Origin: Adiantum capillus-veneris
Lineage: Eukaryota; Streptophyta; Polypodiopsida; Polypodiales; Pteridaceae
Direction: 5' to 3'
Length of the DNA: 64,000 nt
NCBI GenBank assembly: GCA_014529385.2
Contig: CM043971.1
Span: 53,419,209 to 53,483,208, forward strand
Below, piece after piece: positions 1 through 10,601 of the stretch. Positions within the stretch are counted from its first letter, which is position 1. Each line of letters begins with the position of its first letter. The notes below the pieces were generated by a model. The model saw only the letters and a list, made by a program, of their open reading frames with translations, was not told the origin of the DNA and made no database searches. Both the position numbers and the translations under genes were made by a program.

Positions 1-1157
1 CCCCGTATGTTGAATTTGACGCTTTGTAGCCTTCGAGCCGTTTTTTGCTTTTCGAGGGCTTTGCTTGATTGGTTTCACTAAACCAATCATATACATTGTA
101 TATGAACCTCATAGGCAAGCTGTCTTTGGAGTCAGATCCAAATTCTGGCATCTGCCAAAAACCTAGCTTTTCTACTGGGGACCCCCTCGACCCCTGCCGA
201 ATGGTCAACTGATGATATAGAAAGGTTCTATTATGTTAGGGCATGCTACAGTTCAAATCTCATCCGATTTGGTTAAGCTGACAAGCCGCTATGGTCAGTT
301 TTTGGTAGTAGGTCTTCGTGCCAATTGCTCGGTTTCTAGGGTTTTTTCTAGGGGTTTAGACTAGCTACCGGCCATACAAAATGGATCATTGATGAGTAAA
401 GAACTTATCCCTCATGTCTCATGTGAGATGGCGCTGAAAACGGACAACTGTAGACTCCGAAAAAGACGCGCGAAATAGGTCGAAAAGCTCTCTCTGCAAA
501 GGCCACAAGTGGAAATGAGGTGGTCTTAGCCTACCTTGGATATCTATACCTGGACTTCCCCAATCAATTTTCCCGAGATTCCTTCGTTAGTCCTACTAGG
601 CCATGAAATCTATGTTAGACTCAAAAATTTCCTTGATCGGATTCCTGTAGCTCATTCTGCAAGAATTTTGCAAAAGTAGGTCTGGCAGCCTAATTTAGGC
701 TTCCCGCTTCCATCTTCTGATTTCATTGAAATTTTTTGTGCTTGTCCGCCTTGTCTTTTTTATCACCATCGTGTCTTTCATTTTTCCATCTAAGCTTCTT
801 TCCTATTTATTATTAATTTTTGACTTGCTTATTGAAAAAATCAAAGAAAATAAAAAAAATGCTCTAAAAAAGTAAAGTAAAAATCCAATAATTAAGAAAA
901 TCCATTGAAAAACACAGCTTTATTGTTTTTTGTTGGATTTCTCTATTTTTAAGTCTCATTATCAATAAAAATGATGAAAAATAACAAAAAAGGACTATTT
1001 TTTGATAGTATATACACTATTTACACTCATCGGAAAGATTTTATCAGTGAATTTTTCCTTGATGATGAATTATAAGGGAATTATTAGGTAATTTTGCAAA
1101 AGATCACACGTTAACATCGAACTTTTTACTCCCTCTTCAAACATTGCCCTTAATTAC
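1..1157. other. Non-coding AT-rich stretch, possible 3' LTR side of element 1
   Basis: No reading frame of note. It lies downstream (minus sense) of the last coding remnant of element 1, and a purine-rich stretch near 1,125-1,140 (minus strand) could be a decayed polypurine tract, so much of it may be an LTR cut by the window edge. A perfect 10-bp-arm hairpin (TGATTGGTTT, 4-base loop) lies at 66-89. The second LTR is not visible, so the LTR call is inference. Confidence 0.35.
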
Positions 1158-1808
1158 TTAGTGCCTTTCCACCCCTCCTAGATGGCGTACTCCGGGACGA
1201 CGGTGTGTATGGGTTGAACAATTGTGTCTATACATAGCCGTGGTTGGCTCTACTATGCTTTGAAGATCAATGCAATTCAAAACACTAAGCTGTGCAAGAG
1301 CTGGGTCTTGAGTAATTAACTCAAGGGTTTGTGATGTCGAGGCTTTCTGATGCTGTCTTCCAAAGAGCAAATTTTGTAGCTTGTGTGCTCTCTGCTTGAT
1401 TGTACCATCAGGGTGCTTCAGCACACTGATTGCTTGAGCTGTTGGTAGCACTTTTGACTGTTGTCGAGATTTTTCTCGCCATTGGTAGCTTGGTTTGCTT
1501 GGTGCTGTATGGTGTGGTGGAGTCTTTGAGACTTAATTCGCCATTGCTTGATTGGTTTTATGGTTTGTGTAGAAGATAAGTGTTCCTTTTTCTTCCACAT
1601 CCATTTCAAGTTAGGTTCCTTTCTCGGAGATGCTCGTGTCTGTGTTTTTACCCTTGGAACCTTCTTTTGTTTTGTCCGGTGATGTTTTGGGCACCCCGAT
1701 TTGAATTGGCTTATCCTTAAGCTGTGCTTTTGGTACACAAATTTTCCTGACTCCTTGCCTGCTACTTGTAGAATTTTCTTGTTGAGGGGATGGAGAAGAT
1801 TGATTACT
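1158..1808 (-). pseudogene. Basic C-terminal extension after the second protease, element 1
   Basis: Open stretches in shifting frames (1,957-1,418 and 1,451-1,158) continue the coding strand. Read across the frames they show KICVPK and IGVPK, recalling the WVPK repeats of 51,834-52,772, then a Q/H-rich stretch. No catalytic motif seen. Probably the 3' end of the element's coding region. Confidence 0.4.
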
Positions 1809-2549
1809 TCATGGTTTGGTATGTTGATTGCTTCCTTTCCATTCCTCCTTGCTTGGTGCAATTGGAACAATGAGTTGCCCGCCTTTACGTGATAGCTTGA
1901 GCTGATTTGTATCCGAATGTGGCACTGCTTTGTATGTCCGCATCCAAGGAATTCCAATCATCATCTCATTCATGTGTTCATTTGGTAAGCATACAAACTG
2001 ATGAGGACATGAACATCCATCTACTATTACGTTCAAGTTGACTACTCCCAATGTTGGGGTTGGGTTCTTGTCGCATTCTTTGATTGTCGATATTCCTGCT
2101 GTCAATGCTTGACTTGTTGCTTTCTTGTACATGGAATAACTGATTGCATTTACTCTAGCTCCTGTGTCGACCAAAGCGTTGGTGCTATGATTGTTGAGAT
2201 GTACTTTGATGCACAGGTCCATTCCGTCTAACCAGTCATCATCTGTTGAAACTACACCTTTAGGTAATTCCCATTGTCGGTCATCTATTTCCAGAGTGTT
2301 GATGGGAATCGGTATCTGTTGATTCATGAGAGCAGCTTTTTGTTTGAGTACCCACAGCCGAGTTTCCTCTTGGGATTCATCAATAACCCGCTGTCGTTTA
2401 ATCCTCCTTTGCGTGGCTGCATGCATTCTTTCTAGTAATTCATTGGCTAGCGGCAAATTGTATTTCTTTAAACGACATCCACTAATCCAATTAGCCATTG
2501 GTTTACCATCTAGGGTGGAAAATTTTACTACACCATCTAGGGTGGACAA
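1809..2549 (-). CDS. Integrase C-terminal tail fused to a second retropepsin-like domain
   Basis: A 246-codon open frame. Residues 1-60 look like the end of a gypsy integrase (a doubled STLDG and a basic segment). Residues about 110-210 form a complete retropepsin-like domain: ALVDTGARVNAIS with DTG at 128-130, and MMIGIPWM at 196-203 in the place of the usual LGxPWL. The element already has a protease upstream of RT, so this is an extra copy after integrase. It is the longest uninterrupted frame of element 1. A 27-bp internal duplication explains the doubled STLDG. Whether it was ever an active protease is unknown. Confidence 0.65.
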   Translation of the reverse strand: MSTLDGVVKFSTLDGKPMANWISGCRLKKYNLPLANELLERMHAATQRRIKRQRVIDESQEETRLWVLKQKAALMNQQIPIPINTLEIDDRQWELPKGVVSTDDDWLDGMDLCIKVHLNNHSTNALVDTGARVNAISYSMYKKATSQALTAGISTIKECDKNPTPTLGVVNLNVIVDGCSCPHQFVCLPNEHMNEMMIGIPWMRTYKAVPHSDTNQLKLSRKGGQLIVPIAPSKEEWKGSNQHTKP

Positions 2550-2629
2550 TTTTACTGCTCCACTTGGAGATACATCTTCAATGATAAATGGTATGTTCCC
2601 TTTTGCTTAAACTTGGGAATGTGTTGCTT

Positions 2630-3640
2630 AAGGGAATAGACTAAAACTAAGTCCCCTTTCTTGAAGATTTTTGTGATTAAGTGGGAATAAAAAAACTATT
2701 TTTGTTTTCGCTTTTGTGCATAGATGTGAGCTACAACAGTTAGCCTTTGCTCATCTAGCTTTTCTAAATCTTCAAGTCTTTCTGACAATTCATGTCCATT
2801 CCACTCAAGATTCCTTGCCACCCTTAATGTTGGCAATATAAATTATATTGGCGGTATGGCATCAAGACCATAAACAAGGTTAAAGGGTGTAGCATTTAAA
2901 GCTGTTTTGAATGAAACTTGATAAGCCCATAAAGTAGCATGGAGATTCATTTCCCAGTCTGTCCTTCTTGCACTAACCACTTTAGTCAGCATCAATATAA
3001 GAATTTTGTTCGTATGCTCAGCTTGTCTGTTTGCTTGTGGGTGATAGGGGGCTGATTTTCTATGGATGACCATAAACTCATTAAGCAAATACTCAATTAC
3101 CTCATTGAGGAATGAGTTTCCCGATCTCACTGACAATTTCTATTGGCAGTCCATATCTTGTGAATACATACTCATATAAGAATGCGGCACTGGTTCTGGC
3201 ATCATTCTTTTGAGTTGCTTTAGCATCGGCCCACTTGGTCAAATAGTATGTAGCTACAATGATATATTGAGCTTGGGTTCTATAAGCAGGTGGTTGTATT
3301 GGCCTAACAAAATCTATACCCCATTTTGCGAAAGCTCTAGCCTCCATCATTGGTTATAAGGGCATGCTATCTACACGTGTTGGCATTTTTGCTCATTGAC
3401 AAGCATCGCACCTTCGAACATATTCTTTGGCATTTGCAAAAAGTGTTGGCCACCATATGCCTGCCATCAAGATTGCTCTTGCGGCGGTCTCACTAGAAAA
3501 GTGATCTTTAGCTAATCCAGCATGTGCTTGTTCTATAATTGGAATCGTCTTCATTTGCACAAAGACACAAATGTTGATCTTTGCCTCTCTGATACAATTG
3601 GTTCCCAATAAGAGCATATTCTCTTGCTTCAGTTTCAATT
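2630..3640 (-). pseudogene. Integrase of element 1, broken core
   Basis: The HHCC zinc domain (EQAHAGLAKDHF ... WWPTLF ... CDACQ, 3,638-3,393) precedes the core, with the first catalytic Asp in WGIDFVRPIQ (3,350-3,102) and the last part with SAPYHPQANRQAEHTNKI (3,136-2,843). A frameshift falls at about 3,125, where the second Asp (normally SDRG) should be, so the DDE triad is interrupted. The C-terminal tail runs on into the next entry. Confidence 0.8.
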
Positions 3641-3990
3641 GCTCTTTGAGGACGTTTACTCATATCCTCAGGAAATGTTTGGCTTGATAAGTAAGGAAAC
3701 AGATAATTACTCCACTTAGAAACATGTGACATTTGAAACAATGTTACATGAGGTATGGGTGTTTGTTTTTGACATTGAGGATAATCCTTTACAAAATATC
3801 GAACATCACTCCTCATTGTCGGCCAAAATACTCCAAGTCTCAAGATTTGTTGCATAGTTTGGTTTTCTGCAAAGTGAAGTCCTACTATGGTAACATGTGC
3901 TTGACTTAGGTACTGTTTTTTTTCTTCAGGATTAATGCATAAGAGCAATATTCCATCTTGATTTCTTTTGTATAGCCTACCAGCTAGTAA

Positions 3991-4739
3991 TTAATACATA
4001 GCCGATTGCTCGATTAATCCAACCATAAGAGGAAGTGGTATTTGTGAATCCACTTGAGCTATTGTCATCAATGACACCATGTTTTCCGACCATCGAGGAA
4101 TCATTTCCACGGAGAACAAATAGGCATCTGGTAGATCATCATCTACCCCTTTAGGTGATTCTTCTGAAACAATCCTTGACAAATGATCTGCTCGTTGATG
4201 TGTAGTGCCCTTTTTTACAACCACAATGAAATTAAATTCCAGAAGAATGATGAACCATATTACTATTCTTCATGTGCTGCATGGTTTGTTGACCAAGTAC
4301 AACAAAGCTTGGTGGTCCACAAAGAACACAAACTTATTGGCTAATAGGTAATGTCTATAATTTTTAACAACATATATTATTCCTAATCCTTTCCTTTCGG
4401 TGGTGGTGTAATTATTTTATGCCATGTTCAACTGTCGACTAGCATAAGAAACATGAAAGTCAATTTTCCCGTCTCCTGGTTGAGCTAGTATACAAGTGAT
4501 AGCAAAATTGAAAGCATCTACATGTATGTGGAATATCTTATTCCAATCTGGTGCTTTCAATATTGGAGCTGAGGTGAGAGCTTGCTTAAGCTTCATGAAG
4601 GATTCTTCACATGCCTCGGTCCACTCAAAGAGTGTAATCAAGCTATACATGGATTTTGCAATTATAGTGTACATGTAGATGAACCGTCGGTAATATCTAG
4701 AATGTCCCATGAAGGCTTGTACCCCCTTGACTGTTGTTG
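3991..4739 (-). pseudogene. RT connection and RNase H domain of element 1
   Basis: The connection block GHSRYYRRFI is followed by FEWTEACEESFMKLKQALT and the RNase H start IFHIHVDAFNFA (4,710-4,417), then YASRQLN. After a break come fragments with VDHQALL and RADHLSRI (to 3,991). This is the gypsy RT/RNase H order. The frame is broken near 4,410. Confidence 0.75.
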
Positions 4740-5480
4740 GTCTAGGAAAATCAGCAATGACATGAATTTTTATCAGTAGCTATGCCATTTTTAGACACAT
4801 ATGTCCAAGAAATTTTCCTTGTCTACTTATGAATGTGCACGTTTCAGGATTTAAGCAAATCCTATAAAGTCTACATTTTTTGAATACCTTTTTGAGATGT
4901 TCAAAATGTTCAGCCCGGATTGATGAATATACGCATAGATAATCCATATATACTTCTAAGAATTTCCTAAGATATTATTTAAAATCATGGCTCATCAATC
5001 TTTGAAATGTGGTTGGAGCATTAGTTAACACAAATGGCATAACCCGATAGGCAAAAATACCCCATTCTGTTGCAAAAGCAGTTTTATGCTGATCTTTTGG
5101 GTCAACCAAAAGTTAATTGTATCCCGAAAAGCCATCTAAGAAGCTGTAAGCTTCTTTTCTTGCAACTCGTTCTAAAACATGCTTAGTGATTGGAAGAGGA
5201 AAGTTGTCTCTAATGGTAGCTGCATTCACTTTTTTGAGATTGACACACACTTGTAATTTTCCATTCTTCTTGGGTACTACGACAATTAGAGACACCTAGT
5301 CTGTGTGTTCAATTTTGTAAATGAATTTGACTTTCTTTATTTTTTCAATCTCTTCTTTTATCTTCCTGGTAAATGTTTGATTATACGTGTATGGACTTTG
5401 TCTACTTGGTTTCGCATCACTCTCATGGTTATGGTATGTTGACGGTTTTCTGGATCAACACCCTTGAGATCCTTGTAAGA
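4740..5480 (-). pseudogene. Reverse transcriptase of element 1, inactivated
   Basis: Typical gypsy RT blocks are visible: VVVPKKNGKLQVCVNL, NFPLPITKHVLERV and FLDGFSGYN (5,295-5,113), then in other frames the [12 protein letters not shown] block and the catalytic box. The box reads YMDY at 4,939-4,950 where the family has YMDD, so the second catalytic aspartate is replaced. Several stops and frame changes follow. Confidence 0.8.
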
Positions 5481-5678
5481 CCAAGCAAAGGTATCTCGGT
5501 ATTGTTTTAGCAAGCTCAACAAGAGCTCGTCTTCTTTCTCTGTTAGGTCGTTTGCAATATAAGCAGGTCTAGGCTGTTCTCTTGGTTTAGCCAGGTCTAT
5601 CTTTTTAGCATTTTCAGGCCCTTTGTAGGACTTGCCCTATTTTTGTAGTTCCCTAACAGGTTGTTTGACTATGATTTT

Positions 5679-6491
5679 TCAATCTTGGAGAGCATACTTT
5701 TTGTAATGGGATGGAACACTCATTACATCCTTACCATCCTCTTTCGTGGTTTCCATTTTGGTCGTATATATCTCCTTTAGATATTTTTTAAACTCTTGAT
5801 ATTTATTTTTCCGCTCAACTCGTGTCATGATTGGCTTCTTATCTTGTTGGTTTGCTTGAGTATCCTTCCTTGTTTTTCTCGATGTTTTAGACATTTTTGG
5901 ATTTTTGTTTGAAGGATATTTGCCAGTGATTTTCTCCTCGACACAATCAATTGCATCTATCTGCATCAGGAATTGTGTTCTACTGGAGATTGATGGCATA
6001 GGTCGTGTTTTTGCATTTCTAATGTCTCTTTTTCGTCTATACCATTTTTGTCTTCTTGATTTCTGGTTGGGAAAGTCAAAAAACTTTTCCTCCCCTCCTT
6101 TCAAGAGTATCTTAGCTCTCACATGTTCTTTTTCTGACCCCGAATCTTCTGAGGTAGCTTAGTGTTCATCTAACTCATCTGTTGCATCATAGTAGAGGTC
6201 TGAAAAGATTTGTTGAGCTTTCATCAAGTCCTTGGGTTCCTCATCTTCATCTTCAATGTTGAGGGTTGAGATCATTTCGATGGGAATTATGTCGTATCCA
6301 TCCTCATTGCAAAATTGAGTAGGCATAGACGTATTCACACATACATCCATTTTCGCTAAAATTTGTGTCCACTCGAATGGCTCAAACAAATGCTCTAGAA
6401 AGGGTTCAGGTACATAGGCTTCCTCTGTGCAATACCTTTCTAGAATACATTCTTCTCGTTTTAAACTCCCATTTTTTGAATCTCCACACAT
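5679..6491 (-). pseudogene. Protease-to-RT linker region of element 1
   Basis: Two open stretches: an acidic one (6,491-6,159, many D/E, two Cys) and a strongly basic one (6,122-5,679, rich in K/R, with RRQKWYRRKRD). They connect protease to reverse transcriptase in the broken polyprotein. I recognise no catalytic motif. The basic segment may be nucleic-acid binding, but that is only composition. Confidence 0.5.
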
Positions 6492-6639
6492 TAAAATAGG
6501 ACTTTCTTTGTTTAACTAGGATGGAAGCTTAGTTTCATCCAAAGAGACTGAATCAAAATCTTGTATGGGCATTTTCAAGACATCTCTATAAGTGCGATCT
6601 TTTAGATTTACCCTTGTTATAGATCCCACTTGCTTCAAG

Positions 6640-6925
6640 TACAGATAATTGTTTCCCCAATCTTGGATAAGCTATATATGTTGCATGAAAGGTCTTCCCA
6701 ATATGATTTCATAATTGAGTTTTTTCCCAAAGTCTACTATGGCAAAAGTGTGTTGATATTCAATTCCACAAGAATTGACTATCACTTTTTAAAGCAGCCC
6801 TAATGGTCTCTTAATGTGTCCGTCAGCCAATTGCAATTTCATTCGAGTTTGTTTAATGGCTGGTTGTCGCTAGGATTCCCATACTGCTTTCGTGGCTATG
6901 GCAATGCCTGCTCCACTATCCAGTT
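6640..6925 (-). pseudogene. Retropepsin-like protease of element 1 (first copy)
   Basis: On the minus strand DSGAG is encoded at 6,906-6,920 and LGRPFM at 6,684-6,701. These are the catalytic aspartate motif and the conserved C-terminal motif of a retropepsin, at normal spacing. The two motifs are not joined by one open frame; stops and shifts separate them. It sits upstream of reverse transcriptase, the expected site. The C-terminal part resembles the protease at 52,711-53,148. Confidence 0.65.
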
Positions 6926-7079
6926 GCCATGGTTTCAATGTCATTATATTTCATTGGAAGGGTGGTGTTTCCTTCTTCCCCTTCATAATATTCTTCGACT
7001 TTGTTCATTGGAGCAGATCAAATCTCTCTGTTGTCCATTTTCTTTTTCAATTTTCCCAAAATTTTTGAGATTAGCCCCA

Positions 7080-7367
7080 TTATCCCCACCTCTCTAGGGT
7101 TTTCTGTAGATCATTCCATAAATATGGTCTGAGTTTTAATAGTTCTGCCAAGGTAAGAGTGCATTGGATGGGTGTAGACATGATTGAATGAATGTTGTCT
7201 ACTTTTAGGGTCCGTTCAGCTCTTTTTACCTTAGTGATCTTACACACTATGGATTCATCTTCGTTGTCTCCCAAGTAAGAGGGTAATGTTTTCAAGGTCA
7301 ATGGTTTTGACATTCCTGAAGCTTCATATGGACAATCCCCATACAAGGATTGTACATCTATATTCAT
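7080..7367 (-). pseudogene. Gag-protease linker remnant of element 1
   Basis: A 95-codon open stretch just upstream (minus sense) of the protease. It contains CTLTLAELLKLRPYLWNDL, which resembles the helical leucine-rich segment preceding the protease in some plant gypsy polyproteins. Its upstream side runs into the boundary with element 2, so gag proper is lost. Position supports the call; the resemblance is from memory. Confidence 0.5.
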
Positions 7368-7530
7368 TCAAAAGGTAGGTTATCCAACCAAGCTTCCTGT
7401 ATAGGAGCTGACTTTACAGTTAAGCTCCCATCATTGATCTCTCTAACGTTTTCCCATTTGTCCTAGCCAGTCTTCCTCTACGAATGGAATTCCGTCTAAG
7501 GCATTGTAGACGGCGGAGATAGTCTCAACA

Positions 7531-7945
7531 TGTGGGAATCACCTGCTGGAAGCTGAATAGCGGACCAGCCAGTAATTACCATGGCAGCTACCACAGTAAC
7601 CTCAAGAGGCTATAAATACGACCCATTACATTGTAATCGGACTGATTGTACTTTGGCTGTTTGTACTCTTTGACTTCTTACTTCTAGTCTTGGTTCTAGT
7701 CTTCAAAGCTGTCTTGAGTGACAATCTCTTCACTTGTGACTCTACTCTGTAATCATTAATACAGTAGTCCATTAAGCTTCAGTCTGTAATACCTTGTATT
7801 CATAAACTCCTTTTCCAGTCATTCAGTTTGTTCCTAGTTCCATTAGAGTATTTTAGTTCAGTAACTATTCCAGCTCAGTTTCTATATTCCATTCCAATCT
7901 CACTGACTGAATTGACAACTTCCAGTTAGCTGTAAATTCTAACAC
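7531..7945 (+). repeat. Putative 5' LTR of element 2
   Basis: Starts TGTGGGAATC and ends TAACA, just before a primer-site-like sequence, with a TATA box and pyrimidine-rich leader. No second copy exists in the window, so the start is a guess from the TG dinucleotide. Confidence 0.5.
7611..7618 (+). promoter_or_regulatory. TATA box (TATAAATA) of the element 2 LTR
   Basis: TATAAATA about 445 bp upstream of the first gag ATG, in the LTR-like region; right place for the U3/R boundary promoter. Confidence 0.5.
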
Positions 7946-7946
7946 T

Positions 7947-7955
7947 GGAATCAGC
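7947..7955 (+). other. Degenerate primer-binding site, initiator tRNA-Met type
   Basis: TGGAATCAG one base after the putative LTR end; the plant initiator-Met primer site begins TGGTATCAG, so 8 of 9 bases agree. Confidence 0.45.
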
Positions 7956-8061
7956 TATCTGAAGAGATCAACTCCAATTCCATTTTGGCGATCATGGTGG
8001 CTAGAGCTGTTTACTCATTGGCCAGACCGCTTCTCCCAAATTTGAATTTTCATATGAAGAA

Positions 8062-9600
8062 ATGGCACCCAAAACCAGCCATGGTCAAAAACCATCCTAC
8101 TGCATTGACCCTATCCCTGAGGGGTCAAAAAGAGATTCTGATCCTAAGACTGAACCGGGGACTGTGAGACTGAGGCTCCAAAGGAGCACTGTCAAGCTGA
8201 TGAGGCTAAGGGCTCTCAACACTCCAGTCAGTCCAGACGAAGAAGGGATGAAAGGGAAGAACGCAAGGCCAGGAGTTCTCGAACCACACATGGGGATGAA
8301 GGAGCCAAAGGTAGTAAAGTTAGTCGCCACACTTCCAGCAGAAAGCCAGGGAAGGGGTAGAAACTGAGACTGCAGAAGAAATTGACTGGGATGCAGATAC
8401 AGACCATTACAAGAAATCTTCAAAGTCAGGTTCCTAAGATGAGAAGAGGCCGAAACGATGCTGATCGACATGATTACACCTCTTCATTGAAAATTTCTTT
8501 TCCAATGTTTAAGGGTGGGAAGAAAGATGACCCGGATGTTCATATCCAAGCCTTCAAGCAGTATGCTGAGTTGAAAAACATTGATGAAGATGACTGAGGG
8601 GAATACTTTCCTCAGACATTAAAGAAGGCAGCAAGGAAATGGTACTACCATTACCCATCTTGCCAACTCAGATCATATAACAAACTACTCAAAGCTTTCC
8701 GACTGGAATATTCATATAACAAAGGAGATGAGGATATCCTCTGTGGATTGGATAAGATAAAGCAAAGGAAATTATCAGTCAGAAGTTATGCAAAGAAAAT
8801 CAAGGAACCGACTAGGCAACTACGAGAACCACCATCAGAAAATTGATTGCGGGCATGGTTTTTAAATGGTTTCCATAGTAAGAAGCTTAGAAAATAGGAG
8901 GTGCCTGCACCAACAAAGAAATTTAATGATCTGGTGTAGCGAGCCTTGAAGCTGGAACAACAGGCTAAGAAGGAAAGAAGTCATAAGAAGAGGAGGTCCA
9001 GTGGTAGCAATACTTCTACTGAGAGCTCTGATTCCAGTAAGACCTCCAGTAGTTCTGAAAGCAGCTCAGATTAGAAGAGCAAAGACAAGGCTAAGAAGGG
9101 GTCTTGGTCTAGGAAGATTGATGAGATGGCCCGACAGATTGCTGAAATAAGCCAGACCAAACAACCAGTAAGAAGAGCGAAAACCTGGTGTTCAAAGTGT
9201 AAATCCAAAGACCATGTTTCCAATGAATGTCCACAGTGTATATTGCAAAGCTTACAGCCATCTATGGAACAACTGTGGCATTCACATTCATCATTTTAAG
9301 AAGGCATTTACTAATGCTGAACTAATGAAAGTGGAGACTACCAATGTACCCCAAGAAGAGAAATTAGGTGTCAGCGGTGCTGGTACGGGGCATGGAAGAT
9401 ACCATGGGGTTACTGGCCGGGGCCGGGGTCGTGGTAATTTGCAGAGTCGAAGTTTGAATTGCTATACTTGTGGCAAGTATGGGAATTTTGTGGCTCAGTG
9501 TCCAATATCACCTGTTATACTATGGGTACTGAGGCGAAAGCCCCAGAACCAGTTCCTGTACGAGTGGTTACACGCAGCAAAGGGGTAGTGATTAAAGAAA
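8062..9600 (+). pseudogene. Gag of element 2 with zinc knuckles
   Basis: A basic N-terminal part starts at the ATG at 8,062 (MAPKTSHGQKPSY). The capsid-like part follows in another frame (FPMFKGGKKDDPDVHIQAFKQ, stop at 8,595-8,597), then ARKWYYHYP and FRLEYSYNKGDEDIL, matching the retrotransposon gag core. A CCHC knuckle (WCSKCKSKDHVSNEC) lies at about 9,188-9,229. A second (CYTCGKYGNFVAQC, about 9,460-9,501) has Asn for His. At least five stops break the gene. Confidence 0.75.
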
Positions 9601-10084
9601 TCCCAGATAATCCAACAAAACCAGTTAATCTTGAAAGTAGCAAATGGGCTCAACAGAGAGAGGTGTGGAAAGCCAAGGGTAAAGAAAAGGTGGTTGATGA
9701 ATGGCAGGAGCAGAGAGAATTGGCGACGAAAATCATAGAGGATTTAGCCAAGAAGCTGCCAGAGCAGCTAGAGAATTTTGATGCTCATTCAGAAGATACC
9801 AGCAAAGTCTTCTGAGAAAGCACAACCAGATCAGTCAAGGTTTGGAAACACATGAGACCATGTTGGCTGCAGTCCAGGGAATGATGGAAGAATTAGGGAC
9901 TGACAAGGGAGCTGAAAGCACTAGAACAAAGGAATGGTATTGTGCAGATACTACCAATCCCAATTCTTCAAGTTCTGATAGCAACTCTGATCATGAGAAG
10001 GAGGAAATTCATGTCAAAAATTGTGACAGAATTCAGAAAATCACGGTGGAGTTAGAAACATTAGAAAAACTTTACCTGAAGTAG
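9459..10084 (+). pseudogene. Gag-protease linker of element 2
   Basis: Two open stretches (9,459-9,815 and 9,842-10,084) between the last knuckle and the protease. Charged, with VDEWQEQRELATKI and acidic/serine-rich SSSSDSNSDHEKEE. No catalytic motif. A spacer of the polyprotein. Confidence 0.45.
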
Positions 10085-10137
10085 CGAATATTACCAGACA
10101 GCGAAGGAAGGTTGAGGCAAAAGCCAGAACGTTTGAC

Positions 10138-10530
10138 TTGGCTGTTGTTAGAGATGATGAAGTGCCAGTGATCCAGGTAGATTATAAAGTTAGGAAACAA
10201 TGGGAGCCACTATCTGGTGTCATACTAGATAGCGGAGCAGGGGTAAACATCTTGGGGGCACATCTTCAACAAAGGATGGGAATTACAAATCTAAAACCTG
10301 CACCTTTCAAAGTTCGAATGGCGGACCATCAGGTAGTGCAAGCAACTGGTATGATAGAAAGTAAGCAGATAAGAGTGGGCAAGGAAAAGTTCAAAACTAG
10401 CTTCCTAGTATTAGACGTGCAAGGCACGTATGGGATGCTATTGGGGCACCCATGGTTGCGAACGACACAGGCTGTTTACGACTATGCTAATCAGACGCTG
10501 ACAATACAAGGTGCCAATAGCAAAATTTAG
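10138..10530 (+). CDS. Retropepsin-like protease of element 2, open
   Basis: A 130-codon open frame with LDSGAGVNIL (DSGAG at residues 31-35, 10,228-10,242), a middle part KVRMADHQVVQATGMI, and GMLLGHPWLRTTQA near residue 100. That is a full retropepsin domain with the active-site Asp intact. It would act as a dimer to process the polyprotein. It lies between gag and RT as expected, but flanking frames are broken, so it cannot be made as part of a normal polyprotein. Confidence 0.8.
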   Translation: MAVVRDDEVPVIQVDYKVRKQWEPLSGVILDSGAGVNILGAHLQQRMGITNLKPAPFKVRMADHQVVQATGMIESKQIRVGKEKFKTSFLVLDVQGTYGMLLGHPWLRTTQAVYDYANQTLTIQGANSKI

Positions 10531-10601
10531 ATTCAGACGAACAACACTCAGGGAGCTGGAAAAAGGAGCTGAGACCTGAAGAGCTTTGCCATAAGTATAA
10601 G

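Larger units (their letters stand above)
1158..7440 (-). mobile_element. Degenerate Ty3/gypsy retrotransposon (element 1)
   Basis: On the minus strand the order is gag-protease linker, protease (DSGAG), linker, reverse transcriptase, RNase H, integrase (H2C2 then core), integrase tail, a second retropepsin-like domain, then a basic tail. That is the Ty3/gypsy order plus an extra 3' domain. Stops and frameshifts occur in every domain. Gag is missing: the 5' end stops at about 7.4-7.5 kb where element 2 begins in the opposite orientation. The 3' LTR may be in 1-1,157. Not active. Confidence 0.85.

Noticed and set aside
66-89. Hairpin as a terminator or attachment site
   Set aside because: A 10-bp arm hairpin is expected by chance in AT-rich plant DNA; no context supports a function.
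8097-8471. 124-codon minus-strand frame
   Set aside because: Lies opposite the gag of element 2, which has family motifs; a shadow frame.
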